DNA from: Sclerurus mexicanus
Lineage: Eukaryota; Chordata; Aves; Passeriformes; Furnariidae
Direction: 5' to 3'
Length of the DNA stretch: 64,000 bases
Assembly: GCA_013396755.1 (NCBI GenBank)
Contig: VWZF01004788.1
Span: 754,983 to 818,982 of the forward strand
Part shown: positions 13,301-64,000 of the stretch, one piece after another
Layout: the number at the start of each line of letters is the position of its first letter
How positions within the stretch are numbered: position 1 is the first letter of the stretch
The notes under the pieces: model-generated
Seen by the model: only the letters and a program-made list of their open reading frames with translations
Databases searched by the model: none
What the model was told of the DNA's origin: nothing
Translations under genes and position numbers: made by a program

Positions 13301-15708
13301 ATTAGGGAAAAAGTCTAACCAATTCTCTTCTTTTTCTAATTTGGCACTTTGAGAATCAGCATTTCACTGCCTTTGCTTTATTCTGTGTTGGTTTATATTA
13401 TCTTATTTCTGTTCCCTGGCACCTTATTTTACTCCCTTTCTGATTTTCCTCTTTGCCACCTGTTTGTGTCCCTTTGCCTGGATTGTGTTTTTGCAGAATG
13501 CATATGTGGTTACAAAAAACATCTGGCAAACTTGTGGTAATGTGTAAGATATTTATGTTTCACCATCATATGAAACGCTTCAAGCATTACAAGAGTACTC
13601 AGATTGCCTAGAAAAGTATGCCAGCATTTATCAGTACCAGTTTGTGACTGTGTGAAATGCTGAATGTCTTTACTGCTTTTAAGAAGGATTTTTATAAATC
13701 CATGAAAGAATTAGTAATGTAGGGTCTCTGCAGTAGCAAGGGCCTTAGCTTGTAGGGCAGAGGAGCGTTGAAGAGGAGAGGAATGTTTTCTCTCAGTGTT
13801 GGATCCTTTCAGTATTTTGCTGACTCAACTCCTCACTGCAGCAGGAATTTCTATTAGTGCAGGTTTGCTTCCATGGGAAGAGGTGTGATCTGTAGAAGAC
13901 ACTGCCACGGTCAGTCTGATGCTGCTTCCATGGAATCGCTGCCCCCAGAGCTGCCTGTTCCTCCCGAGACTCGCTCCTCTATCCATTTTCCTTGCAGTTC
14001 CTCATTTCAGTGCCACATTCTGTATCTGTAAAGCAGTGCTTGATCTCCAGCTCTGTTTCTTCCTGCACCAAAAGAATCATGTTTGCCTGAGCAACAGATC
14101 ACCCTGGAGAAAGAAGTCTTAGTGGTGGTCTGCAGCAAAGCGTGTGTTTTCAATGGGGTCCTGCATTCGGCAGATCCCAAGAGCTCTCCTGAGGTTTTGC
14201 ATATGCACAGTCACAGCTGTTCCTCCGTTTGGCGAACTGATAAACTTAGAATCTGCCCTGCAGGTGACCCAATGTGCATGTGAGTTTTGCAGTCCACAGT
14301 GTTCAGTGCTTGCTCTTGTTAATTTGACTGAGCACATTTAAGTGTGCAGTGAGTGCACTGGGATTTAGGGAGGAGGAAAAGTAGATTCTGCCCTATGCGC
14401 TTCTGCCTTTCCACTTCCTGGCAAGAGGAGCTGCAAAAAAGTTTCACCTCAGTGATGAAGTGTATTATGAAGCTTATTCAGAATGTACGCTTCCCTTGGA
14501 AATGTTTTTTAGCTGGCAAAATAAGTGGTTTTTCAAGTAAATGCTTGTGGAGCTATTCCTGTAAATGCTCGTATGCTTTTTTAATGCATGAGATTTTTTT
14601 TTTTAAATAATGGTTGTCCCTTATGACTGCATTTGCACACATTACTTCCTGTGGTTCAGAGTGGGAGCATTGAAAAGTCAAATCACCATTACTTCCTATG
14701 TTTCCTTTTTTGCCCGTAGCAAGATACATTCCAGTTATTGATAAGCCTAATTCCTGCTCAGATTATAAATTATCATTTTTCACAAATGTGGTGAAAAAAA
14801 AGTTACTTATGCCTATCTAAAATGATGATCCCAGTAGAAAAAAAAAAGGAAACATCAACTTTCTTGTGTGGGAAGGCATTTTCTGGCATGTGTCAGATTT
14901 TGAATCCTCAGGACTTTAATGCAGCTTGATAAAAAAGATTTAATCGTTCATACAGAATGGACAGTAGAGATGTCCTCTGCCTACCAGAGAGCAGTAATTC
15001 TAACTACTTTTTTCAGAAGCCCTTTTCCTACAAGGTCTGTAGTAAGGACACTAAGCTCCAGATATCCTTGAACCTTTTAATATCATGGTTATGTGTTTGC
15101 ATGTGAATACACTAAGGACCAAATAACATAAATAGTCACGAACAGGTACATATGTATATATACTGGAGAAAGACTGCATAGACTGGGCTTGACAGTTATT
15201 ACCTGGGTATTTATTTAGAGTCTCTCCCACACTGTGAAGCAAAAGCACCGGTACCTTTTGGGGGATGGATGTGGAACTATTTCAGGACAAATCTTTTAAG
15301 CAGTGCAACCAGAGCAAGAGATCTGGTATTCATCCTAGACCTCATTCCAGTGGTCAAGCTAAGTAAGTGTAAGTGCTGCAATCATTTAGAGAAGGAGGGG
15401 TTAGCACACTTTCAGAGGTGATGTTGTAGATTGTCTTGTTTTGTTTTTTCCTAAGTTTATGACATTGGAAATTTGACAGGAAGTACAGGATGCTGCCTTT
15501 CAGAAAAGCAAGTAAATCAGCTGTTGAGAAGTATTTTGCCTGTAGACTCAAGGCGGCCAGGAACTGGAATATGCTCTATTCACAGATGTGTCTGCAGCTT
15601 GTTTCGTATACCAGCTCCAACCATATGCACTTTTTGCTGTGTTGCCTTTCAGCCATCATGTTGTAAATTGCTGATCTCATCTGTTTTTATGTTTCTTTTA
15701 ACCTCTGG
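4399..15708. other. Long intronic stretch without recognisable gene
   Basis: Mostly AT-rich unique sequence. Slightly more GC-rich islands occur near 9600-9840 and 9990-10230 but hold no CpG cluster or plausible exon. I searched it by eye for the missing first FAM135A coding exon (a mammalian-like start MTEVQAMVEF) and did not find it. Confidence 0.5.
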
Positions 15709-15950
15709 GATCATAGACTGATTCAGGGTGGCAGGGATAGTAACATATCATATAGTCCACTCTCATGCTGAAAGGAGAGCTGACACTTGATCCATGTTTC
15801 TTGGAGCTCTATCCCCTCAGATCTTGAAAACTTCCATGAGTGGAAGTTCCACAGCTTATCTGGACAACCTGTTCCAATACTCAAGTATCCTTAGGACTGT
15901 CAGTTTACTCAGTCTCCCTGTGCAGCCTGTCCTTCAAGTAACATCAGCAG
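15709..15950 (-). repeat. Old, diverged CR1 fragment, minus orientation
   Basis: The plus strand reads like a decayed reverse complement of a CR1 tail. It has ATCATAGACTGATTCAGGG at one end, ATAGTCCACTC in place of TAGTCCAACC, then CTTGAAAACTTCCATGAGTGG and TCTGGACAACCTGTTCC. Divergence is high, so the limits are approximate. Confidence 0.6.
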
Positions 15951-18900
15951 CATGAGCGTCAGGCAGTTGCAACCTGCTTGTTGTCTTGACAAAATGGTTC
16001 TAAAGACTGATTCCAAATCTGTTCTCTGTGTGGTGTCAGACCTTCATCAAACTGTCAGTCTGCTATTCATCCCAAATGTGTTCCCTGTACTGCAGTGAAT
16101 CACATTAAGGCTTTACTTCCTTAGCTGCTGTTGTAGCCCAGACTTTACAAGTGCCAAACCCTAGCTGTATCATCTAAGATCATCCAACTGTATCTTGCTG
16201 AATTACCAGGTGGTGATACTAAACAACACAGCATAATCTATCAGAGTAATTTAGCAATTAATGCATATCAGGCTCTTGTTCATGATTCTTTTTTAGTTCA
16301 TTTTTCCATGATATTGTAAATTACAATTCTTGGTGATATTTCTGTTGTTTTATTCTCAGTTAAGTGAAATACGCAGTTATCCTGATTCAGCTAATGGAAA
16401 AAATTATAGCTGAAGGTCTGATGGATGTTGCTTTTGTTCCAGGTGATTAATGTGTGTTCTTACAGTATACAACCTTTCTGAATAACATTTATTCTTTTCT
16501 TTGAAACGGGGAGAGTAGCTTTAAAGCATTGTCAAAATATTTCTGACTTTGTTATCTGAAAAATGTCAACCCTTAAGAATCCAAAAGTGGCATTTTTCTC
16601 ATGTGATGCAGTCAAAACAGAGATAAAGGGAGAGGTTGTAACAGACTTTTTCAAATTATTCTCCAAAAATCACCATGGAAAAATCACTACTAAACTAAGC
16701 TTTGAGAAGTCCAGCACTTTCTGGAATCTTAATGCTGACTGCAAAGCTTGAAGTGTTTGCTTTTTCTAGTATTTCTGCTCTGGGAGACAGTTTTGAATAA
16801 ATCTTGAAATGAACCTAGAGCCCCTGTCTCTGGTATCACTAAAGCATTTTTCCAGCTGTCAGAGGCAGCACTTGACAGGGAACCAAACTGGTTCAGGTCA
16901 GTTTGATAATTCCTCTATCACGTTCCTGAGGCTTACAGATGTGTGTTAGAGAAAATGCACTGTATCAAGGTTGGGCATGTGAATCTCATTGAATTTGCTT
17001 CAGCACAGGCCATGCTCTGAAAGGTTTGTACTGGGTTCTCCATTGCAGTGGGATTCAGGAAGGCATTTGAGTATAGATACTGCTGGACCCCAGCTGGTAC
17101 TGTCTGAAAAGTTCTAGTACTAAGCCAGCAACTGCATGAGTAGGTCTGCTTGTGCCACCTCTTGGAAGATGCTGGACTGGGTCTTGAAAGCATTGTTAGA
17201 CTGAAAGTACTTCATCAATTTGGGCATGTTTGCTGTACCAGCAGTTGAGTCATCTGTAGCATTGTTATCATCTGGGATTTTCCACTACTCAGGATACCTT
17301 CATTCTCTTGTTACATAAAGTAATGGAGAGCTGATACATGAGACAATGAACAGTTCATTGTATTCAGATCTTATTTATGGAGTATTTTAAGGATATTTGG
17401 GACAATTGAATATCATAGGTGAGTAACAAGTCCTTGATACTGAATTGTTATGTGGAGACCCAAGCAGATACAATAGATCAGGGTTCTGAGCCAGTTGTCT
17501 GTATGAGAACTAGGCAGTGTTTATGGTACAACTGGGAAATAGTTGAAAGTGACTTGGTTTTGTTTTGTTTTTTGATAAAAATGGAAACATTGCAACACAA
17601 ATTGGTGAGTGGGCTGAACAAAAGATGGAAAGATGAGGAATGCGGGGCTTGGGGAAAAGAGTGATGAGGCTTGATGTATTTTTTCGACATTACTTTTGAA
17701 ATTTTCTGTCATGAGGAGTTTATATCATAACTTTAAACAACATTTCCATATTTTATGTATTGCAAATATAATTCCTTTGTGAATCAAGTACTCTGTTTCA
17801 GCATAATAGCATAATAGCTCTTCATTTGCAGATAAATCCTTAATATATACAGCATTTAAAAATGAGTGACAGTGAATAGTTTGGGTAAATACAGTGTAGG
17901 AAGCTGTTTTTCTTATTTAAATATCTTGATGCAGTTAAATAAGTGTTTCATATATCTAGGCACAAGATTTTTGAATTAATGTTTACATATTTGCCCTGAG
18001 CTGAACTCCTACAGGATTTTATTATTCAGATTAACAGGTGAATGTTTAATGTTACAAACTGCCTAAAGTGTAAATCTCCTGAAACTCCATGCCACCTGAA
18101 ACAAGCAAACAATACACCTACATCTCCTCATTAACCCAAACAAAAATATCAGGCAGGTAAAGGGTTTACTGAAGAAAAAGGATAGAATGGCCTTCTCTTG
18201 ATTAATTGCCAGAAAATAAACATAGGAAAAAGAAGGATGTCCTTAATAGCCTTTTGGTTTCGCAAATTACATTTTAAGCACAAACAAGTCTATTGATTGC
18301 TTGCTTTGAGGCACAAATTGTAAACAATCACTTAATAGTATCTTTAGGGCAAGTGAGTCTTACTGCATTAAGTAATGGGAATATCGCATTGCACCTTTTT
18401 TCTGTTTGATGCTCAGTTTTTATTTTGCCTTTGCCTTTCATTTTACCTTGTTACAGTCCTAATTCATTAATCCATCCACGCTTGATAAAGTTGTTAAGCC
18501 TTAGTTAAATTTACGCTCTGTAGAGCCTGTCATGTGCTTCTAAACATCAACTGAGAATGATGCAGATTTTGGATATTTAAAGTCTAATAGAATGACCCGG
18601 TTTGGTAGGTTAGGGTTAGATGAATTAAAATACATGGCATGTCTGTGACATGTCTCTGAACTTACTGAGATATGATGTGTAATAGAAAACATACTGAGAC
18701 ATAGTATTTCATGTAAACCACATCAACAGTTTTGTATTCTTCCCTTGCTATCTGAAGTAACAAGCAGTATGCTTTGCCATGATGGACTAGTCATTTGAAT
18801 CATGGGAAAATGAACCTTATAGTGGTAGAGTATCAGGCTCTTGATGAATGTTTACTGTGGATCCAGAAATGACACTATGAAGCTGAGGCTGGTGAAAAGT

Positions 18901-20624
18901 ATTCTTGAGTCTATTATACATAATGTATATATATGTATATAATGTCTATATATATATATAATGTCTGTATATATATAATATATCACATTTCCACGATATA
19001 GGGGAAATGAGTAACTAATTGGATGGAAGTCATATCTGACGCAGAGAAAAGAGTACATCAGCCTACTACATTGCATCCTCCTGAGTTAATGTTGAGTGGG
19101 CACTCTTAATCTTCTCAATTCCTTACATTCTTGGAGAAGGTGACAGTGAAAGCTTGATGTTAATTTTCATTTCTTTAACTTAATAAAAAATGAATTCATA
19201 TACTATTTATGAATCACTTAAGGAGCGTGTATGGAATCATATTTGACCTGTTTCCAAAACCAAAGTATATAGCTGGTAGTTTGCAATATGTTATGTTTTA
19301 GTCTATTTTTAAAAGGCAGGAATCACTGCATCTCTTATCTCTAGCAATGTTATTGATTCACTATAAAGCATTCTTTGGTATATAGTTTTAATCAGACTTT
19401 TTTAAGTCAACTTTTTAAGTTGACTTTTAAATTTTGTGAAAGGATTAAATTAAGAATTTGTCATTGGTTGATTATTAGGCTAGTATACACAGCTGCTTTA
19501 GTTGCTAGTGAAGTCATGGTTGGTCAACTTTAGTTGAAGTGTCAGAAGCTCAAATCAGAAAACCACCAGAGTGGTTTGGATTTGGATAGTGGGGATGATG
19601 AAAACCATGACTGTGATTTGCTATACTGTTAGTGGAATATGAAGGGTAAATAAGGGCATTTGGGGCCACAGTTCTGCCTAAAAAGGCAGTTTTGACTTCC
19701 TCTCTCTACTTGTGAATGTTCTTGCTCCCTCCCTTTTGTTGGTGTTAATGATTGTGGAGCTGTGTGTAGGTCACATCAGCTCAATGAGGAGCTGAAGCTC
19801 ACTCCTTCAAACAAAAATAAATTATCTGAAATGGGATAAGATGGTTAGAATGTGTATCTAAGTGTATTTGTGGGTGCATGTGTTCTGTAGAGGCTTCCAT
19901 AAAATCAGTCTGGTAACAGTTACAGAGATCATAGATGAAAATCAAAGTTGGAAACAACATGGAGCTAAATAGAATGAAAATCTGTTTAGAGATGGGGCAG
20001 AGACCCAAAGGACTATTGTGTCAGGGTGTTTTTTTCAATTTTAGGCTTGAAGCCTGCAATTCTTGCCTTTGTTAGCATAAAGGTAGTGTCATGTTATGCC
20101 TAGTGTGACACTTTTTAATAGCTGGTGGCCACAAACAACATAGAGAATGCCTGGTAAGTGATGTGTTTTCTGGGGATCCTGAAGGGGGAGTTTCACAAAC
20201 TGCAGTTTCACAAATAGCTCCTTCAGTGTCAGAACTGATTATAGCAGTCCTGTAGATATGCTACATGGTAGATCCTTCCTATATGGTTGTAGTGTAGCTG
20301 ACACTCCTGATTTTTCATTCATACCAGTTCTCCAGTGTAGTTTACCATGTATCTCCGCAAATATTTGCTCCAGCTCTGCAGGGTGTGGAAAGACTAGCAC
20401 TGTGTTGGGACTTCTTTTTTCTGTTTGGCTACCACTCTGATTAATAATTAAGAACAAAACATAACCAGATAAAGAGTCAAAGTAAGACTATTTTAAGCTT
20501 TGCAGACTTCCTTGCTGTGTTGCTCCTTCCCACTCTCCATTCCTCCCTCTGTCAATGTATCTATATATGGTAAATGAGATGTACTGTAACGCATGTGTTG
20601 CAAATCCCTTGTCTTTTGCTTTAG
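15951..20624. other. Intronic stretch before the first visible FAM135A exon
   Basis: AT-rich, with the TATA microsatellite at 18914-18985 and no recognisable gene. It ends in the acceptor ttttgctttag of exon 20625. Confidence 0.5.
18914..18985. repeat. AT-rich TATA/TATG microsatellite
   Basis: Interrupted TA dinucleotide tracts alternate with ATGTCTATAT units in the order (TATA)n-ATGTCTA-(TA)n-ATGTCTG-(TA)n. The sequence is partly self-complementary and could form hairpins. Confidence 0.8.
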
Positions 20625-59317
<38,693 letters not shown>

Positions 59318-59683
59318 AGAAAAGCATTATAAGAGACTTGGTTATTACCTCATTAACAGATGAATTCAAATAATGTGTGGTGTTAAAGTATAGCCTAAGC
59401 TGTATTTTAAGAGATATTTATACTTTTTATATGGAAGATAATTTATATCATCCACACTTAGGGCTTTTTAACATCAACTTTACTTTCTAGGTAATGTGGC
59501 TGTGCAATATTTTTTTATTTTGTTCTTTTTACTTTTCTATTACTTTTTCTTAATTTTGGGTACCTAATTATTTGGAGATTAAAGCACAGTGTGTACTTTA
59601 GTTTGGTTGGTTTGTTATTGGCTCTCAGACTACAGAAGTCAATGTTACTTGGCTACATTTTACAAGAGGCTTTAGATGCCAAA

Positions 59684-59689
59684 AATAAA
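59684..59689 (+). promoter_or_regulatory. Proximal poly(A) signal AATAAA
   Basis: A canonical AATAAA lies 367 bases after the stop codon. A GT-rich segment (about 59712-59735) follows at the distance expected of a downstream element, making this a plausible proximal cleavage site. Confidence 0.5.
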
Positions 59690-60110
59690 TTGGATTTTAA
59701 AATTCTAATAAGGTCTTACGTGTTCAGTTGTCGTATTTTAGCACTGTAGGAAGTTTAACTGGAAACACAATGAGCTGCTAAAATACTGGATATTTGAAAA
59801 TGACTATACTGTGGGTCTTGCTACAGCTTAACAGTTTTCTACAAAATCGTTATCATCATTGTTAAATATGTTATGCCTGTGGGAATATATTTTCTACTGA
59901 TCTCAAAAACATGTTAGTTTACATACACAAATTTTATTACTGGAACTCTCATTTTCAGAAGCAAACGGCAACTAAGGATTTTTGAATGTTCAATGATAGC
60001 TGCCTTCAAATAATTGGGGTTTTGCAAACTGTATTAAAATGGCTCCCTACTCTGTCAGTTCTTCAGATGAACGTGGACAGTTTTACATGGACTTCCTTGT
60101 ATGTACTTAA

Positions 60111-60120
60111 AATAAATAAA
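60111..60120 (+). promoter_or_regulatory. Overlapping poly(A) signals (AATAAATAAA)
   Basis: Two overlapping AATAAA hexamers occur about 800 bases after the stop. A T-rich stretch follows downstream, but no clear GT-rich element, so use is uncertain. Confidence 0.45.
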
Positions 60121-60517
60121 TGTTAGAAATTTCTGCAATACTTTTATGAATTTAAGCAATTTTTAAATATTGTTAAAATGTTTTATTGACTACAAAATAT
60201 TGTAAATATAAATCAATACATCTTCAAATGGGACAATATTGTAAACTTTACCTGTTTAGTGACACAGATAAAATGTTTTTGATATACAGGAATGTTAAAG
60301 GTCTGTTGACTTTCTACTGGTGCTGAACAGCATTGTTTGGTTTCTCCTGCCTTCCCTTTTCTCTGTTTCAAACAATAATCCACTACAGGTGGGGGGAAAA
60401 AGAGTTACATGTGCATTCACTAATTGTACACTAATTGTAATGAACATTTTTTGAAAAATATAAATTCGTTGTATAATGCATGTTTATTTTTAGCATTGTG
60501 TTATTGCATCTGGTGTT

Positions 60518-60523
60518 AATAAA
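60518..60523 (+). promoter_or_regulatory. Distal poly(A) signal AATAAA
   Basis: A canonical AATAAA preceded by a TTGTGTTATTGCATCTGG-like segment that contains TGT motifs of the type bound by cleavage factors. It is the last well-placed signal before sequence with no link to the gene. Confidence 0.5.
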
Positions 60524-60545
60524 ATGAACAAATTACTCTAATGGA

Positions 60546-63500
60546 AGCAATTAAAGAAACTGAAATGTTCTGCTAATTACCAAAATTCTGGGAAAGCTTT
60601 TTTTGTATATAATTAATAATTTTGTACTTTTGAAATGAATATAGCAATAAGAGTTTATAATGAAGTGATTTTGCATTTGATATTGTTTGTTGTATAATAG
60701 TCTTTGTAATATATGGGGAGTTTTTTCCCTATAGCTTACAAGATGCTCAAATGAGTATCTACAGTTCAGCAATGTACACACTGTAAAGAGTATTTTATTA
60801 GAGCTGTGTTAGGCCAGTCATTATGACACAAAGATATCTTAAATACATTCTCGATATAACAATGTCTATTTTTATAATTTTGTATTATGATGGTACTGCT
60901 AGGTTCTAAATGTTGAAATTATGTTCCGGTATCTCAGCTGCCTTTTATTTAAGAGTAGTTGACTAGTGGCTAAACTTTGAATTTCCACTTAAGGGCACTA
61001 AAAACTACAAAAAATTCCTTGATTCACATCGAGGTCGTTAAACTACTCTTAGTACACAAGTATTTAGATGGCTCTGTTACTATTGAAAAATGTCTATCTT
61101 GCTTTCTGTCTCTGGAAATTGGAAAGTATAAAGCATGCTTTTGTGATTAGCAAAGCAGAAATATCCCGGCAGAAACAGTCACTTTTTTTTAATAGATCCC
61201 ATCCATTTGAGGAAGCTTGTATTAGGTTTGTTCTTTGAGGAAAATGTATGGTGCAGGAAATCATATTATATTTGCATATAAGTTTATCAAGGAACAGGGC
61301 AAATTAAAAGAACATTAAAGTCATTTTCTCTCATTTGTATTGCCCAATGCAGTCCATATGTTGTCTGGTAGCCCAGCATGCCCTTGAAGCATATGAAGTT
61401 CATATTTGTACTTACAGTCTGTATGGTACACTTGCAGTTGCTCTCTGAGCAACACATGCAGTCTTGAATATTTTGGACAACTGTGTGTGTGTTGCATGGC
61501 ATGTTGCCCCTACTCCTGCATGTTTCCACTTTCTTTTTCCTAGACAGAAATACAGACTCGTATATATGTAATTCGGTGTCCTGTGATGCAGTAGCAGCTA
61601 TAAAGTGCTCCATCTCACCACTCTTCTGTTTGAATCAGGACTTCATCTTCCTGTTGCAATAGTGACCTCACGTTTATGCAGGTATCCTATAGCTGCTTGA
61701 AAAAGAATTATCCTGCTCACAGAATGAGAGGTAAGAATTGAGGTCTTAACATTTCTTTAGAAAACTGTCAGTCTCTTGTTCCCTGAAGGCAGTAGGCTGC
61801 TACCGTTATTTCACAAAGCTCTCAGTGATATTATTAGGAGGTCACTGCATAAAATTAGATAGTGCCTGAACTTCTGTTTGCATGTAGAGTATATAAATTA
61901 ATTCCTTGCTTTGTGTTTGAATCTTCCATCAAAATTAAACTTTCTGGTCCTGTAGATGCAGCAATTGCCAGTACTTTGGGAAAAGAGCTCACGTTATACT
62001 GGAAATCACCAGGTTTTGCAGCATAGTCAAGAGATTTCATTTACGGAAAATTATTCTGTAAGCACAAAACCCCCTTGATTCCAAGCCAGTTTTATTTGCC
62101 CAGCCCTGACCAGGTGTGGTGTTCAGATAACCAAGCTTCTTGACGTGGTCTGAAAGGAAGAGGGGTTATTTAGGCGGTATACCTACACTTGCTGCCCGGG
62201 GCAGCGCTGGTTGTGGTGCCTTCCGGATAGCCCCATGGCCATTACGTTTGGCTCATCTGAATTGACCTGCTGCAGGGTTTGTGCTAGGTATGTCTTTTCT
62301 TCCCTGCTTTTTGGAACAGCAAAGCAAAATACAGCATTGTTTGTGTCCTCCTCAGGAGGCAAGCTGCAGTGCAAGAGATAAATGATCAGTAAACAGAGGA
62401 AGGAAAACAACAAAAAAACCCATTGCATTTAATCACAAAGTAGAAAATTCCTGTGGTGTATGCTACATTTGTTTTTTCCAATGTTTAGATTTATTACCTC
62501 CTCAGCCACAAGATCTAGAAATGCATAATTCAGGAGTTAAAAGTGAATTTTGCATTTTTACAGCAATACAATAAATGAAAACTAGGAAAAAACTGTTTTG
62601 AAGAAGTCAGCTTATTTTTAGGTGGACAAACAGTACCTCATTAATGCATTATTGCTATTTTGTCCTTACCATTTGGAAGTACACATGTATGCATGTACAT
62701 ATGATGGATGCATGCATGTATGATTTTTCATGGATTTTAAGCTGTGTAGGAGCAGAGCTTACTCTTACTTGCTGTCTGTACACAGTCTGGTATAAGTGTT
62801 TTTTAAAGGAAGGACTTTGTATCATTTTTACTATATTGAACACCTAAATGTAAGTTCTTCAACTTCAAAGAGATCTGTTTGGTTTTCTTCTTGCTGATTT
62901 TGGGCAGAAGAGCATTTTTTTTTTCTGCATTCATCTTTATTCTCTCTCAACTAGAGGCCCAGCATCTTGCTGTTAGAATAAAGGAAAGGGTTTCCCATTA
63001 TTTTCAGTCTCTAATGCCTAATTAACTGTGTTATAAAAAGCTGATTGAGAAAATGTCACAAAGCATTCAGTTAAATTTAATCACTTCTAGGGTGTAGCCA
63101 TTGCCAGATGTAATGCAATAAACTCAAGGGAGCGTTGCTGTTCTTAAATTACTAAGGAAATTTACTTTCTTAAACTCTTCAGATGTGAACACAAAATACT
63201 ATTTCACACTCAGTTCTCCAAGTCACCTTCTGTAGTTTAGTACCTGCGGACAGTGTTTTGAATTCTGTTTTATGGAAGAACAAGGTTAACTGGAGAACTT
63301 TGATAAAAAGCAAACCTCATATTCAAAATATGAACTGCAGCTAATTACCTGGAGCTCCGCGAGCACAGGTGTTACTTACCGCAGGGTTAGGTTTATACGG
63401 AGGGTCAGAAGCACCTTCACTGGTTAAGTGGGCAGCCAAGAAGAAGCCAAGAAGCCCTGCCCAGTCCTCTGGCCCAGCAGCCAGGGACGGTGGCTCAGTT

Positions 63501-63780
63501 CCTTGCTGCTTCCTTCCTCGTAGGGTCAGTGATGCCTGTGTGAGTGCAGGGAATGCAGCAGCTGGCATACTGGAATAACACATTTGATACTTAAATAGTG
63601 TTTGTAACTTTGAAGTTACACAGCCTTTGTGAGGACAAACACGGGCTCCGTACATCGCTATGCCATCAGCCAAAGTCCCTTCATGTCCTAGGCTGCCTTT
63701 GTGTATTACTTCAACAATGTATTTTTACTATTAAAAGAACCCAAAACCAAACCGAAATGAGGACTGTATTACACATTGGG
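60546..63780. other. Intergenic region downstream of FAM135A
   Basis: About 3.2 kb of moderately AT-rich sequence rising in G+C from about 63340. Several minus-strand open frames of 61 to 110 codons (for example 61287-61613, 62183-62428 and 63341-63673) lack recognisable domains and a consistent splice pattern. I cannot call a gene here. Confidence 0.5.
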
Positions 63781-64000
63781 AGGGGGGGCTGGGTGGGAAT
63801 CGCTCCTTCCAGCGCAGCCAGCCTGCAGTGCAGCGAGAGCAGGGCCTTTGCTCCAGGCCTGCGGGCACGCACAGGGCTTACAGCTCCTTGGCCGACCCGA
63901 GCCTCGGCCCGCCCGCAGCCCCGGGGCTGTGTCCGTGCCCGGGTTTGTTTCCCTGCCGGGCCCTCCGTGGCTGTGCCGGTGTGTTGGTGTGTTTGTGTTG
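63781..64000. promoter_or_regulatory. CpG-rich edge, probable CpG-island promoter of the next gene
   Basis: I count about 16 CpG dinucleotides in 220 bases, against near absence in most of the window, together with a jump in G+C. The sequence includes CCGAGCCTCGGCCCGCCCGC and GGGCTG/CCGGG runs with SP1-like GC boxes and no TATA box. Human synteny as remembered places SDHAF4 next on the + strand after FAM135A, so its promoter is the leading guess. No SDHAF4 coding sequence is visible before the window ends. A promoter firing to the left is also possible. Confidence 0.5.

Larger units (their letters stand above)
59318..60545 (+). other. FAM135A: FAM135A 3' untranslated region (probable extent)
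   Basis: This AU-rich sequence follows the FAM135A stop. It contains no long open frame and holds three separate AATAAA clusters, the last at 60518-60523, which I take as the distal end. Several ATTTA pentamers and long T runs fit a vertebrate 3'UTR. The exact cleavage positions are inferred. Confidence 0.6.

Overview
The window is nuclear DNA from a vertebrate, most likely a bird. It is AT-rich, intron-rich and nearly free of long open frames. Its dispersed repeats are almost all CR1-type LINE fragments, recognisable by the ATCATAGAAT-like 3' terminus and the anchor GGTTGGAA.GGACCT. CR1 dominance with no mammalian-type SINEs or L1 points to Aves or a closely related reptile. The species cannot be told from the sequence.

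One gene explains nearly all recognisable coding sequence: FAM135A on the + strand. I traced 18 consecutive coding exons from 20625 to the stop codon at 59315-59317. Every junction is GT/AG, and every split codon closes in frame. Together they encode 1,473 residues; the mammalian protein is remembered as about 1,515. The first coding exon, roughly 26 residues, was not found, so the gene enters the window already inside an intron. A further 78-nt open, phase-compatible exon at 31571-31648 looks like an in-frame cassette exon. Residue numbers below count from the first complete residue encoded here.

Layout: 1-20624 is 5' intron, with a composite CR1 locus at 2903-4398 that contains a single N flanked by two near-identical 350-bp copies, probably an assembly artefact. 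Exons at 20625-40214 encode the conserved N-terminal FAM135 region (DUF3657). A 2.3-kb exon at 40472-42779 encodes a long, Ser/Glu/Asp-rich, probably disordered linker. Exons at 44787-59317 encode a C-terminal DUF676-type alpha/beta-hydrolase domain with the oxyanion segment VHGLDG, the nucleophile elbow GHSLG, and candidate Asp and His triad residues in separate exons. A 3'UTR with three well-spaced AATAAA clusters follows.

From 60545 to about 63780 I see no convincing gene. The last 220 bases are sharply CpG-enriched and look like the edge of a CpG-island promoter. From human synteny as remembered (FAM135A followed by SDHAF4 on the same strand), this may be the SDHAF4 promoter, but no coding sequence of that gene is inside the window.

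I found no CRISPR array, prokaryotic-type operon, RNA gene or intact mobile element. The items most worth a second look are the cassette exon, the catalytic-triad layout of a protein still named only by family, a conserved DSG-type degron-like motif in the linker exon, and the N-flanked duplication.
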